A stretch of DNA of 64,000 nucleotides from Acinetobacter tandoii DSM 14970 = CIP 107469 (GTDB lineage Bacteria > Pseudomonadota > Gammaproteobacteria > Pseudomonadales > Moraxellaceae): contig NZ_KE007366.1 in NCBI RefSeq assembly GCF_000400735.1, forward strand, positions 1-64,000, read 5' to 3'. The notes beneath the pieces were generated by a model. The model saw only the letters and a list, made by a program, of their open reading frames with translations. It made no database searches and was not told the origin of the DNA. Positions 7,406 through 14,897 of this stretch are shown piece by piece; the first letter of the stretch is position 1; the number at the start of each line of letters is the position of its first letter. The translations under genes were made by a program, and so were the position numbers.

Positions 7406-8578
7406 ATGGATAACTTTTTAATAAGACTTAAAGACCATATAGAACATGTAAAAAAAGTAGGCAGTCACTGCTCTACAGAAGAAACAACTAAGCAGGCCCT
7501 AATCTTACCCTTGCTAGATATATTGGGATTTAACCCTTACGATCCAACCAAAGTCCTTGCAGAATTTGCTGCCGACTTCCCTGGCGTCAAGGCTACCGAG
7601 CGCGTTGATTATGCTCTGTATTGTAACGGCCAGCCTGTTATGTTTATTGAAGCAAAACCTTATTCTTCAGACCTAACAAATCACGCCCCGCAGTTATCTC
7701 GGTACTTTAATAGTAGTTTAGGTGTAACTATAGGTGCTATCACAAATGGTAAGGAGTGGCGCTTCTTTACAGACCTCATAAATACAAATGTTATGGATGA
7801 AAAACCATTTCTAACAATTGATTTTACGAAAGCTCATCCTGAAGATTTAACACAGTTAGCTGAATTCAAACACGATAATTTTCACGCAGAGAAGCTAAGA
7901 TTTTTTGCAGAAGAAAACCAATATATCCAGCAATTTAAGACTGTCATTAAAAAGAGTATCAATGAAGTAGATATTGATTTTGTTCGCTATGTAGCACAAC
8001 AGGCAAACATTCAAAGACAGCTGAATACAAAATTCCTCGAATCAATTCAACCTTTCGTTCAGCAAGCGGTTCAGCAAGCTATAAGCGATACTGTTGTAAA
8101 AGGCTTGTCTTCTCCTACCATTATTACAGCTCAACCAGTTGAGCCAAAAGTAATAGAGGAACAACCTAAAGCAACTGAAGTTGCCCCAGAGCCTGATTTT
8201 ATTGTTAACCCTGATAATGAGAAAATCATTACAACCAAAGATGAGCAAGACTTACTTCGAATTGTGACTGAACTATTTCCTGAAGTGGAACTCGAGGGTC
8301 GTGATACAGAGTCCTACTACTCTGTTCTTTATCAAAGCAAAACAAATAGATGGCTCTTTAGGTATGATGTAAATCGCAAACGTCCAACAATTCAGTTCAA
8401 TGTTACTGTTGATGATTCTCGAAAAACTGAACTTGAACGGGCTGGCCTAGAGGTTCAAAACAATGGGCAAATCTTTATTGAGAAGCCTGAGCATATTTAC
8501 AGAATGGTCGGTATTCTCAGGGATAGCCTTGAACACTGCATGAATGATGATAACTTTAAGCGTGCTTCTAGCCAATAA
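7406..8578 (+). CDS. HsdR N-terminal-type PD-(D/E)xK protein in the immunity region
   Basis: 390 residues, a type I restriction endonuclease R-subunit N-terminal domain without the helicase part. The nuclease core is visible: Glu26 in STEETTKQ, Asp68 in ERVDYAL, and Glu82-Ala-Lys84 in MFIEAKP, the PD-(D/E)xK order. A helical region (about 150-240) and a C-terminal domain (about 270-385) follow; the latter is not recognised but resembles small DNA- or substrate-binding domains. It sits downstream of cI, is closed by its own terminator, and so is probably expressed in the lysogen. That position is typical of superinfection exclusion or anti-phage cargo; this function is inference. An alternative is a role in phage DNA processing. 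Confidence 0.8.
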   Translation: MDNFLIRLKDHIEHVKKVGSHCSTEETTKQALILPLLDILGFNPYDPTKVLAEFAADFPGVKATERVDYALYCNGQPVMFIEAKPYSSDLTNHAPQLSRYFNSSLGVTIGAITNGKEWRFFTDLINTNVMDEKPFLTIDFTKAHPEDLTQLAEFKHDNFHAEKLRFFAEENQYIQQFKTVIKKSINEVDIDFVRYVAQQANIQRQLNTKFLESIQPFVQQAVQQAISDTVVKGLSSPTIITAQPVEPKVIEEQPKATEVAPEPDFIVNPDNEKIITTKDEQDLLRIVTELFPEVELEGRDTESYYSVLYQSKTNRWLFRYDVNRKRPTIQFNVTVDDSRKTELERAGLEVQNNGQIFIEKPEHIYRMVGILRDSLEHCMNDDNFKRASSQ

Positions 8579-8590
8579 TTAGAAAATTTA

Positions 8591-8617
8591 AAACTAGGGG
8601 TCTTCCCCTAGTTTTTT
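8591..8617 (+). terminator. terminator after the HsdR-like gene
   Basis: Stem AAACTAGGGG (8591-8600) with CCCCTAGTTT (8605-8614), four-base loop TCTT, then T-run. It isolates cI and the nuclease-like gene from the lipoprotein gene. Confidence 0.85.
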
Positions 8618-8632
8618 CCATCAGGTGACCCG

Positions 8633-8971
8633 ATGAGATCCAAATTACTTTTTACGCTGGTGACACTAATTGTTTTTACTGGTTGCTCAAAACAAGAATC
8701 CGCTCCGCCAGCGACCAACTCAAATACATCAGCACAATTCGAGAAGTTAGATGCTGCTATAGATGGGTATCTTGATAAATTAGATAACTCCAAAACCCCT
8801 ATGGCTGAGCGTAAACAGATCCTCTGCGTTGATTATCCAAATGTTTACAATAAAGAGTATGCACCGCTTTTACTTAAAAATTTTCCTCAAGACTACACTC
8901 AATCAAAACTTGATCAGGATCTAAAATTAGCTTTGGATTACTACAAGGGAAAAGACAATATTCAGTGTTAA
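8633..8971 (+). CDS. prophage lipoprotein of unknown function
   Basis: 112 residues. N-terminal signal with lipobox FTGC (Cys19), so exported and lipid-anchored. The mature part is a small soluble domain with two further cysteines, one near residue 65 and one at the C-terminus, which could form a disulfide. AGGTGA lies five bases upstream of the ATG. Lipoproteins in immunity regions often block superinfection by binding receptors or DNA-injection proteins; no homology supports that here, only position and topology. Confidence 0.75.
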   Translation: MRSKLLFTLVTLIVFTGCSKQESAPPATNSNTSAQFEKLDAAIDGYLDKLDNSKTPMAERKQILCVDYPNVYNKEYAPLLLKNFPQDYTQSKLDQDLKLALDYYKGKDNIQC

Positions 8972-9064
8972 GGCTCTTATTTCTTAAATCTGAAATGAAA
9001 GTTTTATAAGCTACTATCAAGGTCACTTGCACAAGACCTGTAACAACTAAGCAGCGCAAACTAG

Positions 9065-9090
9065 CCCATCCATGTGATGGGTTTTCTTTT
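9065..9090 (+). terminator. terminator after the lipoprotein gene
   Basis: CCCATC (9065-9070) pairs with GATGGG (9076-9081), followed by TTTTCTTTT. It separates the lipoprotein unit from the second early promoter. Confidence 0.7.
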
Positions 9091-9107
9091 GCATTTCAAT
9101 CTAAAAA

Positions 9108-9178
9108 GTTTCCATAAATAAAAATATGTTTCTCTAGGTAAACTATTTTGTTGACTTTAAAGTTTCCTTTGGTAAACT
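9108..9178 (+). promoter_or_regulatory. second operator cluster and early promoter (oL/pL-like)
   Basis: GTTTCTCTAGGTAAAC (9128-9143) and GTTTCCTTTGGTAAAC (9162-9177) share the GTTT-N8-AAAC operator with the cro/cI cluster. A degenerate copy is at 9108-9123. Between them is a promoter with -35 TTGACT (9151-9156), a 16-base spacer and -10 TAAACT (9173-9178). The third operator covers spacer and -10, so repressor binding would block it. It drives the rightward recombination operon. Confidence 0.82.
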
Positions 9179-9196
9179 AAATCTCGTAAACACGAA

Positions 9197-9229
9197 AAAG
9201 CCCTGACATCTTGGCGGACACAGGGCTTT
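9197..9229 (+). ncRNA. 5' leader hairpin of the recombination operon
   Basis: AAAGCCCTG (9197-9205) pairs perfectly with CAGGGCTTT (9221-9229) around a 15-base loop, starting about 12 bases after the predicted transcription start. There is no T-run, so it is not a standard terminator. It may stabilise the RNA, be an antitermination (nut-like) element, or control translation of the first gene, whose ribosome site is 10 bases on. Role unproven. Confidence 0.5.
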
Positions 9230-9249
9230 GCAAACTTTGCGAGGTCATT

Positions 9250-9501
9250 ATGAATCAAACAATCAAACATAGTCAAATGCCAGAGTTCGAAAAGAACCCG
9301 AGCTGTACGACTCAGCATCTTTACCAACCCCCTACTCCTGAAAACACGGTGCAGTACAAATCATCAGGTCTAGCACCTGCTGCACTAATCGCAATTGTTA
9401 TCGGCACTGCAATCATTTCAGGTTTCACAAGCTGTACTGCTGATCGTCATCAAACCGCTGCTCAAACTGAACACCTTGTTAAAGCGGGAGTTAAGCCATG
9501 A
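9250..9501 (+). CDS. small phage membrane protein
   Basis: 83 residues from the ATG at 9250 with GCGAGG upstream. One membrane segment at about residues 40-58 (LAPAALIAIVIGTAIISGF), N-terminal soluble part rich in Pro and Gln. First gene after the pL-like promoter, where lambda has N; it does not look like an arginine-rich N protein. Function unknown. Overlaps the next gene by 4 bases. Confidence 0.7.
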   Translation: MNQTIKHSQMPEFEKNPSCTTQHLYQPPTPENTVQYKSSGLAPAALIAIVIGTAIISGFTSCTADRHQTAAQTEHLVKAGVKP

Positions 9502-9788
9502 ATGCAAACTCTAAAGTGGAAACAATAGAAGTTATCAACTTCGGGAAGTTTAAAGGCACTGCCCTTGTTGATCTTAACCATGGATACGTTAATTGGTTGC
9601 TTAGTTTAGACAACCTTAATGAGGCTTTGCGCAAAAGCTTAGAAGCATTGTCATGGGTTCAAGAAGCTAATGAACGTGAACGTGCTTTCCAAAAGCGCAA
9701 AGCTTTAGCTATTGGCTTGCAGTCTTCACACATCCCTTTACGAGACCGTCGTGCGTATAAAAAACGTATGGGCTGGGTTGGTGCCTAA
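9498..9788 (+). CDS. stand-alone EXOX C-terminal-like domain protein
   Basis: 96 residues. Residues 10-45 (NFGKFKGTALVDLNHGYVNW and on) match the small C-terminal domain found on exonuclease X-type enzymes. The same domain occurs at the end of the exonuclease encoded at 10930-11604 (SFGKHKGMAIKDLPSDYIVW). A basic helical tail follows. It may bind single-stranded DNA or recruit the exonuclease; this is inference. 4-base overlap with the previous gene. Confidence 0.72.
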   Translation: MNANSKVETIEVINFGKFKGTALVDLNHGYVNWLLSLDNLNEALRKSLEALSWVQEANERERAFQKRKALAIGLQSSHIPLRDRRAYKKRMGWVGA

Positions 9789-9799
9789 GGAGAATAATC

Positions 9800-10933
9800 A
9801 TGGCTTTACCTATTATTACCGCTGACCAAGCTCTAAACGTAAGTGCAATTATCACTTACATCTATGCAGATCCTGGTCTTGGAAAAACATCACTTGGCTT
9901 TACTGCTGATAAAGCTATTTCATTCGACTTTGACCGTGGTGCACATCGTACTGGTGAATTGCGTCGTGGTGCAGTTGTCCCTGTTCAGTGTTGGAAGGAT
10001 GTTGCAGATCTAACTCCACAAGATCTCGCTCCTTACAACACTGTCGTGATTGATACAGTTGGCGCGATGCTCGAAAGCATTAAAACCCACTTGCTACTCA
10101 CGGCGAACAATCGCCAAAAAGATGGTGCTTTGAAGTTAAAGGCTCAAGGCTTGGCCAACCAAACTTTCAAGCAGTACATCAACACTCTGATCAGTCTCGG
10201 CAAAGATGTTGTTTTCATTGCCCACGCTTCTGAGGATCAAAATGGTGAGCAAATTATTTACCGCCCAGATCTTGGTGGTAAGAACCGCAATGAGCTTTAT
10301 CGTATTGCCGACATCATGGGTTATCTCACCACTGTAACTACTGGTGAAGGTAAGAATGCCCGTGTAATTAGCTTTAAGCCATCACCAACACACCACGCAA
10401 AAAACTCAGGTGCATTAGGTGGTGAAACTGGTGAAGTGTGGGTTCCTGATTTAAAGGTAAACCCAACATTCCTTGCTGATGTAATTGCTCAAGCGAAATC
10501 ACACATCAACACACTTACCCCTGCTCAACTTGCGACAGCTAAAGCAATTGAAGAGCTTGAAAACTGGAAACAAAGTTGTGAAGAGGTTGAGCATGCAGGT
10601 GATTTAAATCAGCTCACTGAATCATTGGAGGATCTGGTTAAAAGTAAACATATCTATGCTGAATCTATGCGCCAGTGCTTGCTACTCCGTGCCAAAGAGC
10701 TTGGCAGTAAATTCAACAAACAGACCAACAAATGGGAAAACCCATCTGAGTTTCAGGGTATTTCAGAAGCACATCGTGACCAGTTGCAAGCTTTCATTGA
10801 TGAGCGTGGCTTAGATACTAAAACAGTCTGTGAATATCTTGGTATTGATTCACTTCTTCAAATCGAAGTTTCACAGATCCAAGCCGTACAACAAGAAATC
10901 GACAATCTCGCTAAACAAGGTATGACTGCATGA
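9800..10933 (+). CDS. Sak4-like RecA-fold ATPase (AAA_24)
   Basis: 377 residues. Walker A ADPGLGKTS at 23-31 (Lys29) and Walker B TVVIDT at about 81-86 (Asp85). The N-terminal 230 residues fit the phage nucleotide-binding AAA_24 family, which includes the Sak4 single-strand annealing recombinases; a C-terminal region (about 245-377) is helical and charged. Such proteins promote strand annealing or exchange in phage recombination. An exonuclease is encoded next, with a 4-base overlap, the usual pairing. Predicted cytoplasmic. Confidence 0.8.
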   Translation: MALPIITADQALNVSAIITYIYADPGLGKTSLGFTADKAISFDFDRGAHRTGELRRGAVVPVQCWKDVADLTPQDLAPYNTVVIDTVGAMLESIKTHLLLTANNRQKDGALKLKAQGLANQTFKQYINTLISLGKDVVFIAHASEDQNGEQIIYRPDLGGKNRNELYRIADIMGYLTTVTTGEGKNARVISFKPSPTHHAKNSGALGGETGEVWVPDLKVNPTFLADVIAQAKSHINTLTPAQLATAKAIEELENWKQSCEEVEHAGDLNQLTESLEDLVKSKHIYAESMRQCLLLRAKELGSKFNKQTNKWENPSEFQGISEAHRDQLQAFIDERGLDTKTVCEYLGIDSLLQIEVSQIQAVQQEIDNLAKQGMTA

Positions 10934-11604
10934 ATGCCATTATTTTAGACACCGAAACTCACACAATTGATGGCTACCCTATCGAGATTTCTCACTCACC
11001 TTGCTCTTTTGAGCAGGGTGTTTTGGAGGTTGATCATAATCGTAACTTTGACCAGTACTTCTCATGCCCTGAACCAATTACGTTTGGTGCGATGGCTGTT
11101 CACCACATCCTTGAAGCAGATCTGGTTGGTTGTCCAAGCTATGACACTTTCCGCTTACCTGCAAATGTGACTCATATCATTGGCCACAATATCGATTACG
11201 ACATTCGCGCAATTCGCTTATGTGATTCATCTATCCAGGTGAAGGCCATTTGCACCCTAGCCTTGTCTCGAATGGTTTGGCCAGATGAGTCACACACATT
11301 AAGTGCGCTGTACTACCTACTCATGGAAGACAAAGCATTAGCCCGTAGTCATCTACGTAAAGCACATAACGCGAAATGGGACATCTATTTTACTGGTGTG
11401 GTGCTCAAAGCAATCGTTGAGAAGTTGGGTATCAAGGATATGCAGTCCCTTTACCTTTTCTCAGAGCAAGCGCGCATTCCAACCAAGATTTCTTTTGGAA
11501 AACATAAAGGCATGGCGATTAAAGACCTGCCTTCAGATTACATCGTTTGGTTACTCAAACAACCTGACTTAGACCCGTATTTAGTTAAAGCTTTAAAAGG
11601 ATAA
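10930..11604 (+). CDS. DnaQ-like 3'-5' exonuclease with EXOX C-terminal domain
   Basis: 224 residues. DEDDh exonuclease motifs are visible: Asp7/Glu9 in LDTET, Asp in GHNIDYD (about 89-91), His146/Asp151 in HNAKWD. Residues 186-222 are a domain like the stand-alone protein at 9498-9788. It probably trims DNA ends for the Sak4-like ATPase, as exo does for bet in lambda, though this type cuts 3' to 5'. All catalytic residues are present. Confidence 0.83.
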   Translation: MNAIILDTETHTIDGYPIEISHSPCSFEQGVLEVDHNRNFDQYFSCPEPITFGAMAVHHILEADLVGCPSYDTFRLPANVTHIIGHNIDYDIRAIRLCDSSIQVKAICTLALSRMVWPDESHTLSALYYLLMEDKALARSHLRKAHNAKWDIYFTGVVLKAIVEKLGIKDMQSLYLFSEQARIPTKISFGKHKGMAIKDLPSDYIVWLLKQPDLDPYLVKALKG

Positions 11605-11608
11605 GAAT

Positions 11609-12658
11609 ATGAATATTTTAAATGCTCAAGAAGCTTTCGCAGCTCTACAGAAAGGCAAAACAGTTTTATGTCGTTATGCTGGTGACGGCACACTTCGAGC
11701 TGATAAAGACTTCAGCTCTTTGGATCAAATGCCAGCAACGGTTTTTGCCTCATCAAATTACGAGTTTTGTATTCAGTTAGAAATGCTTGAATTGGCTGGA
11801 ATTACATTTACCAAGCCTTTGATGCTTGAGGAAATTGAAGATGGCCAAGATGTTTATGTCACCAATACTTATGGCCAAACCATCTATATCAGTGAATTCG
11901 GCAAGATGACTTGTACTGCACTAATAGACTCTATTAATTCAGGCTTTGTACAACGTGATGAAGAGAATGCCAAACTACAATTGCAGGCACTATCAAAAGC
12001 TTTGGGTCGTGAGTTAATTGGCGAATGTCAGGTGGTCAGACTTGGCAATGAAAAACCTAAGAAACGGGCTTCATCCAAGAAAGCCGGCAATGAAGTTAAT
12101 GCCATCCCTGCAACAGAACCTGAGCAAATTTCTCATGCGGAAGCACCAGAGGAAAACACCTCAAATGATGTTGAAGAAAAGACATTGGCTGAAAATGTAG
12201 AACCTCAGCCTGAGATTGACCCACCAGTAGAACATGCGACTGATACAACTGAAGTACAAGCCTCACAAGCAGAAGAAAAAGATGTGGATGCGATAGTTCA
12301 ACAAGCCCAAGAAGAGCACTACCAAAAACTTTTGAGTGAACTGCTTGAGCGCGCATCAATTGCCAAGACTCCAAATGAAGCAAATGCCTTGTACAAGTAC
12401 ACTGTGAAATGGACTGAAGAACAACGCAAGCCATTAATGGAAGCTATTCATTCTCGCTTGGTTGAGCTTAATCCACCTGTAGAGGATTCATCTTTATCAG
12501 TCCGTATTTCGAAAGCCATGGATCTGACTGAATTAGATGCTCTTGAGATTGATGTTTCAGCATGCGATGAGTTCATTCAACCGAAGTTAATGGAAATGGT
12601 GAACAAGCGTCGTGCTGAGTTAGATCCATTCTTCAACCCATTGGGGAATGCATCATGA
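11609..12658 (+). CDS. phage protein with acidic linker, recombination operon
   Basis: 349 residues. An N-terminal domain of about 150 residues, then a Glu/Pro/Ala-rich disordered linker (about 155-235), then a helical C-terminal domain with two similar helical pairs. No family recognised. Its place behind an exonuclease suggests a single-strand-binding or nuclease-inhibitor accessory role, but no motif supports this. Its stop overlaps the next start. Confidence 0.7.
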   Translation: MNILNAQEAFAALQKGKTVLCRYAGDGTLRADKDFSSLDQMPATVFASSNYEFCIQLEMLELAGITFTKPLMLEEIEDGQDVYVTNTYGQTIYISEFGKMTCTALIDSINSGFVQRDEENAKLQLQALSKALGRELIGECQVVRLGNEKPKKRASSKKAGNEVNAIPATEPEQISHAEAPEENTSNDVEEKTLAENVEPQPEIDPPVEHATDTTEVQASQAEEKDVDAIVQQAQEEHYQKLLSELLERASIAKTPNEANALYKYTVKWTEEQRKPLMEAIHSRLVELNPPVEDSSLSVRISKAMDLTELDALEIDVSACDEFIQPKLMEMVNKRRAELDPFFNPLGNAS

Positions 12659-12801
12659 AATTCAAATACTCAACAAGAACCCGAACACTCACAGTGTTTG
12701 GGGCAAAGATGGACCACATTTTCCACAATGTAAGTGTTGGTGAAATTGAAGAGCTTGTGATTGATGCGAAATTTAAAGAAGCACGCTGGGTAACACGTTA
12801 A
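12655..12801 (+). CDS. 48-residue phage protein
   Basis: Starts MKFKYSTRTRTLTVFG and ends KEARWVTR. It begins in an ATGA overlap with the stop of the previous gene, which is good evidence that it is translated. Basic, with no membrane segment; family not recognised. Confidence 0.6.
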   Translation: MKFKYSTRTRTLTVFGAKMDHIFHNVSVGEIEELVIDAKFKEARWVTR

Positions 12802-12883
12802 AGAAGTAGTTGCCTACTTTAATAGATAAGTAGGCTCTAGATTCGATGTAATTAACTAATTTAATAGATTATTGGGTGGAATG

Positions 12884-13372
12884 ATGGATATTAAGAAAGA
12901 ACCGTTTTTAAGTAAAGATCAGTATGAATGCCTTGAGTTTCTTAAAACTTTGGGGCTTAACAAGGTGGAATTTGATGAAAATAAGCAAATTATAGGCATT
13001 ACACGTCAGTCACATTGCGACCTCTCAACTCGTGAGATTGAATTAATAATGCGCGCATGGCAAGCCAAATCCCAAGCGGTGCCTGAAGGGTTTGTTTTGG
13101 TGGAAAAGAAAAACCTTCGAGATACATATTACTTAGTTGATAGCGAACACGTCGTTGATCATCCGACTGAATATGAACTGGAATTGGAATGCGGCGAAAT
13201 AGCAACCCTTGAGAAATGGCAGCGTACCAAGGAAGTAAAGGTATTTTGCGCAAACATTTATTCGGATGAAGATAATTTCGAAGTTGTTGAATTTGAATCA
13301 ATTGAGGATGCTGAAAAAGCTATTGCAGAAAACAAAGTAATGCTTGAAGCACTGGAGCAATCAAATGGATAA
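12884..13372 (+). CDS. phage protein of unknown function
   Basis: 162 residues from the ATG at 12884 (GGTGGA just upstream; an in-frame TTG at 12872 is less likely). Helical N-terminus, then a beta-rich region and an acidic C-terminus. Not recognised. An 80-base gap separates it from the gene upstream, so it may have its own promoter. Overlaps the next gene by 8 bases. Confidence 0.65.
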   Translation: MDIKKEPFLSKDQYECLEFLKTLGLNKVEFDENKQIIGITRQSHCDLSTREIELIMRAWQAKSQAVPEGFVLVEKKNLRDTYYLVDSEHVVDHPTEYELELECGEIATLEKWQRTKEVKVFCANIYSDEDNFEVVEFESIEDAEKAIAENKVMLEALEQSNG

Positions 13373-13637
13373 GGTTTATAAAATTGAAACTATTGGTGAC
13401 TTTCTAAAGATTCCATCTGATCGTGTTCGAGTGTGCTTCATGGAAATGGCTGATCATTTTGAGCAACTTAAGGCGGGTTTAGAGTTGTTTGATATTGAAC
13501 CTACTGGTGCTGAAATTAAGACCTTTACTTGGGAAGATGATGGAAAACAAGACTTCAGCTTAACTTTAAATTGTGAAGATGGTCGTTCTACGCAAATCAA
13601 AATCACCAAAGAAGCACAGGTGCAAAGTCATGAATGA
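13365..13637 (+). CDS. small phage protein of unknown function
   Basis: 90 residues starting MDKVYKIETIGDFLKIP. The ATG lies inside the end of the previous gene; an in-frame ATG at 13344 is further inside it and less likely. Acidic, soluble; not recognised. Overlaps the next gene by 8 bases. Confidence 0.62.
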   Translation: MDKVYKIETIGDFLKIPSDRVRVCFMEMADHFEQLKAGLELFDIEPTGAEIKTFTWEDDGKQDFSLTLNCEDGRSTQIKITKEAQVQSHE

Positions 13638-13905
13638 AAACAAAATGCTTGTGATCAATCATATTGAGCCTGTTGGCTTGATTGCAGAAAACGGCTCTGA
13701 TTTAGCAAAAGCTTTTTGCAATCTTTATTTTGTTCAAGCTGTAAATGAAATTGCTGATCAAAATGACATTGAAGCGATTCATTTTATGGGTAGCGTTGCA
13801 GGATATGCCTTATGCCAGATGTTCAGCCAGAATATCAAACTTGATCAACTTGACTCTGTATTAGCTCAACTTCGTAGCTATGTAATTCAAACACAGGGGG
13901 CTTAG
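13630..13905 (+). CDS. small phage protein of unknown function
   Basis: 91 residues starting MNENKMLVINHIEP. Mostly helical and acidic, no signal or membrane segment. Not recognised. Translation is coupled to the previous gene by an 8-base overlap. Confidence 0.62.
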   Translation: MNENKMLVINHIEPVGLIAENGSDLAKAFCNLYFVQAVNEIADQNDIEAIHFMGSVAGYALCQMFSQNIKLDQLDSVLAQLRSYVIQTQGA

Positions 13906-13907
13906 TC

Positions 13908-14465
13908 ATGAAAGCGAATGAGTTTGTTAAAAAGCATGGTTGGGATGCTGTAATTAATGCGGTTAAAAGTACAAATGCGGAAGAAACAGCGACTTTTGAA
14001 AGCACTAATTTAGATCCAATATTATCGAAAAGTGGAGAGGTAATTAGGTTTAATGTGAAGGTTCACAGAATCAAATATGAAGAAGTAAAACGCCTTGTTG
14101 AATCATATGAGTTGATCAATGGTTTGGGTGGATACGAGAAGGCTAAAAAAGCTTTTGATGAACTTTGTGAGCATGAAAAAGATTTAATCACATGTGGTCG
14201 AGTTGTGTTAACTAAAAATGAGTTGTCTGATGCTCTCCTTGAATACCGCAGAGCAAATAATATTTTTGAGATGGATGATTACATTATCCATGATGGTGAA
14301 TTAAAGGTTTTTGCGATGTGGTCAACTGCTATTGAGGGCTGTGCTTATATTGGTTATGCGTATGCGGAAGATGGAGAAATGGCTGATAAGGATGAATTCC
14401 GACACGCCACCGATGAGGAAATTGAAGCTGGCAAAAGACTGGATAGTTTGAAGGAGGCAACCTGA
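13908..14465 (+). CDS. phage protein of unknown function
   Basis: 185 residues. The N-terminus (FVKKHGWDAVINAVKS) is a pattern common in small phage proteins of Acinetobacter. Two short segments are rich in Glu and Lys. No catalytic motif seen. Starts 2 bases after the previous stop and shares one base with the next start. Confidence 0.65.
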   Translation: MKANEFVKKHGWDAVINAVKSTNAEETATFESTNLDPILSKSGEVIRFNVKVHRIKYEEVKRLVESYELINGLGGYEKAKKAFDELCEHEKDLITCGRVVLTKNELSDALLEYRRANNIFEMDDYIIHDGELKVFAMWSTAIEGCAYIGYAYAEDGEMADKDEFRHATDEEIEAGKRLDSLKEAT

Positions 14466-14662
14466 TGAATATTGATCGTCGCGTACGAGCGAAAGAATTT
14501 ATGCAGCTCCTTTCAATTAAAAAGGATGCATTTTACAATAAAGTGAAGTTGGGTGAGATTGAGCAACCGGTGCGGATCAATAAGAAAGATGTCTTTTGGC
14601 ATGAGTCTTATGTGAAGCAAAAAGTTGAAGAATTTAAACCGAAAGATTTAGCCTGCTCTTAG
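14465..14662 (+). CDS. AlpA-like excisionase or regulator
   Basis: 65 residues, winged helix of the AlpA/MerR-like type: FMQLLSIKKDAFYNKVKLGE, then RINKKDVFWHESYVKQKVEEF. Such proteins are excisionases or transcription factors of prophages and are usually next to the integrase or att site. It is the last prophage gene here and ends inside a terminator stem. Without an integrase beside it, an excisionase role is probable but not shown. Confidence 0.72.
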   Translation: MNIDRRVRAKEFMQLLSIKKDAFYNKVKLGEIEQPVRINKKDVFWHESYVKQKVEEFKPKDLACS

Positions 14663-14677
14663 CAGGCTTTATTTTAT
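14649..14677 (+). terminator. terminator of the prophage recombination operon
   Basis: AGCCTGC (14650-14656) pairs with GCAGGCT (14662-14668), loop of 5, then TTATTTTAT. It overlaps the stop codon of the AlpA-like gene. Confidence 0.75.
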
Positions 14678-14897
14678 GTATTGATTTTTAAAAAACGGGT
14701 AACCTAGCGGGTAACATCAACAATAAAACAAATACAATTCAATATAATCAATAACTTAAATAGCAAATGTGTATTTGCAATAAGAATATTCACAAAAAAC
14801 TCGCTTTAAAAAGTGACTGACTAGAACATTTCATTGAATTATATGTGAAATTATATATATTAGCGCTCAATATCTATCACTAAATGAGTGCCTTACA
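14663..14897. other. prophage-chromosome junction region
   Basis: 235 bases without a gene. GGGTAAC occurs twice, 12 bases apart (14697-14703, 14709-14715), the spacing of integrase arm-type or excisionase sites. The rest is AT-rich. The crossover site should lie here or just beyond, but I see no tRNA end and no dif-like site. Confidence 0.4.

Larger units (their letters stand above)
1..14700. mobile_element. lambda-like prophage, one arm (partial)
   Basis: About 14.7 kb of tightly packed phage genes with lambda logic. Leftward genes from the immunity region are cro, a CII-like regulator, O and P replication genes, a RuvC-like resolvase and a Q-like antiterminator. Rightward genes are cI, two accessory genes and a recombination operon ending in an AlpA-like excisionase. 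The late genes (lysis, packaging, structure) would be left of position 1. The right boundary must fall between the stop at 14662 and the chromosomal gene at 14898; I could not place an att core. No integrase is present at this end. Whether the prophage is complete cannot be judged from this window. Confidence 0.9.

Noticed and set aside
14663..14897. A dif-like XerCD site at the prophage border
   Set aside because: I looked for the 28-bp dif-type arms and found no match; the GGGTAAC repeats do not fit.
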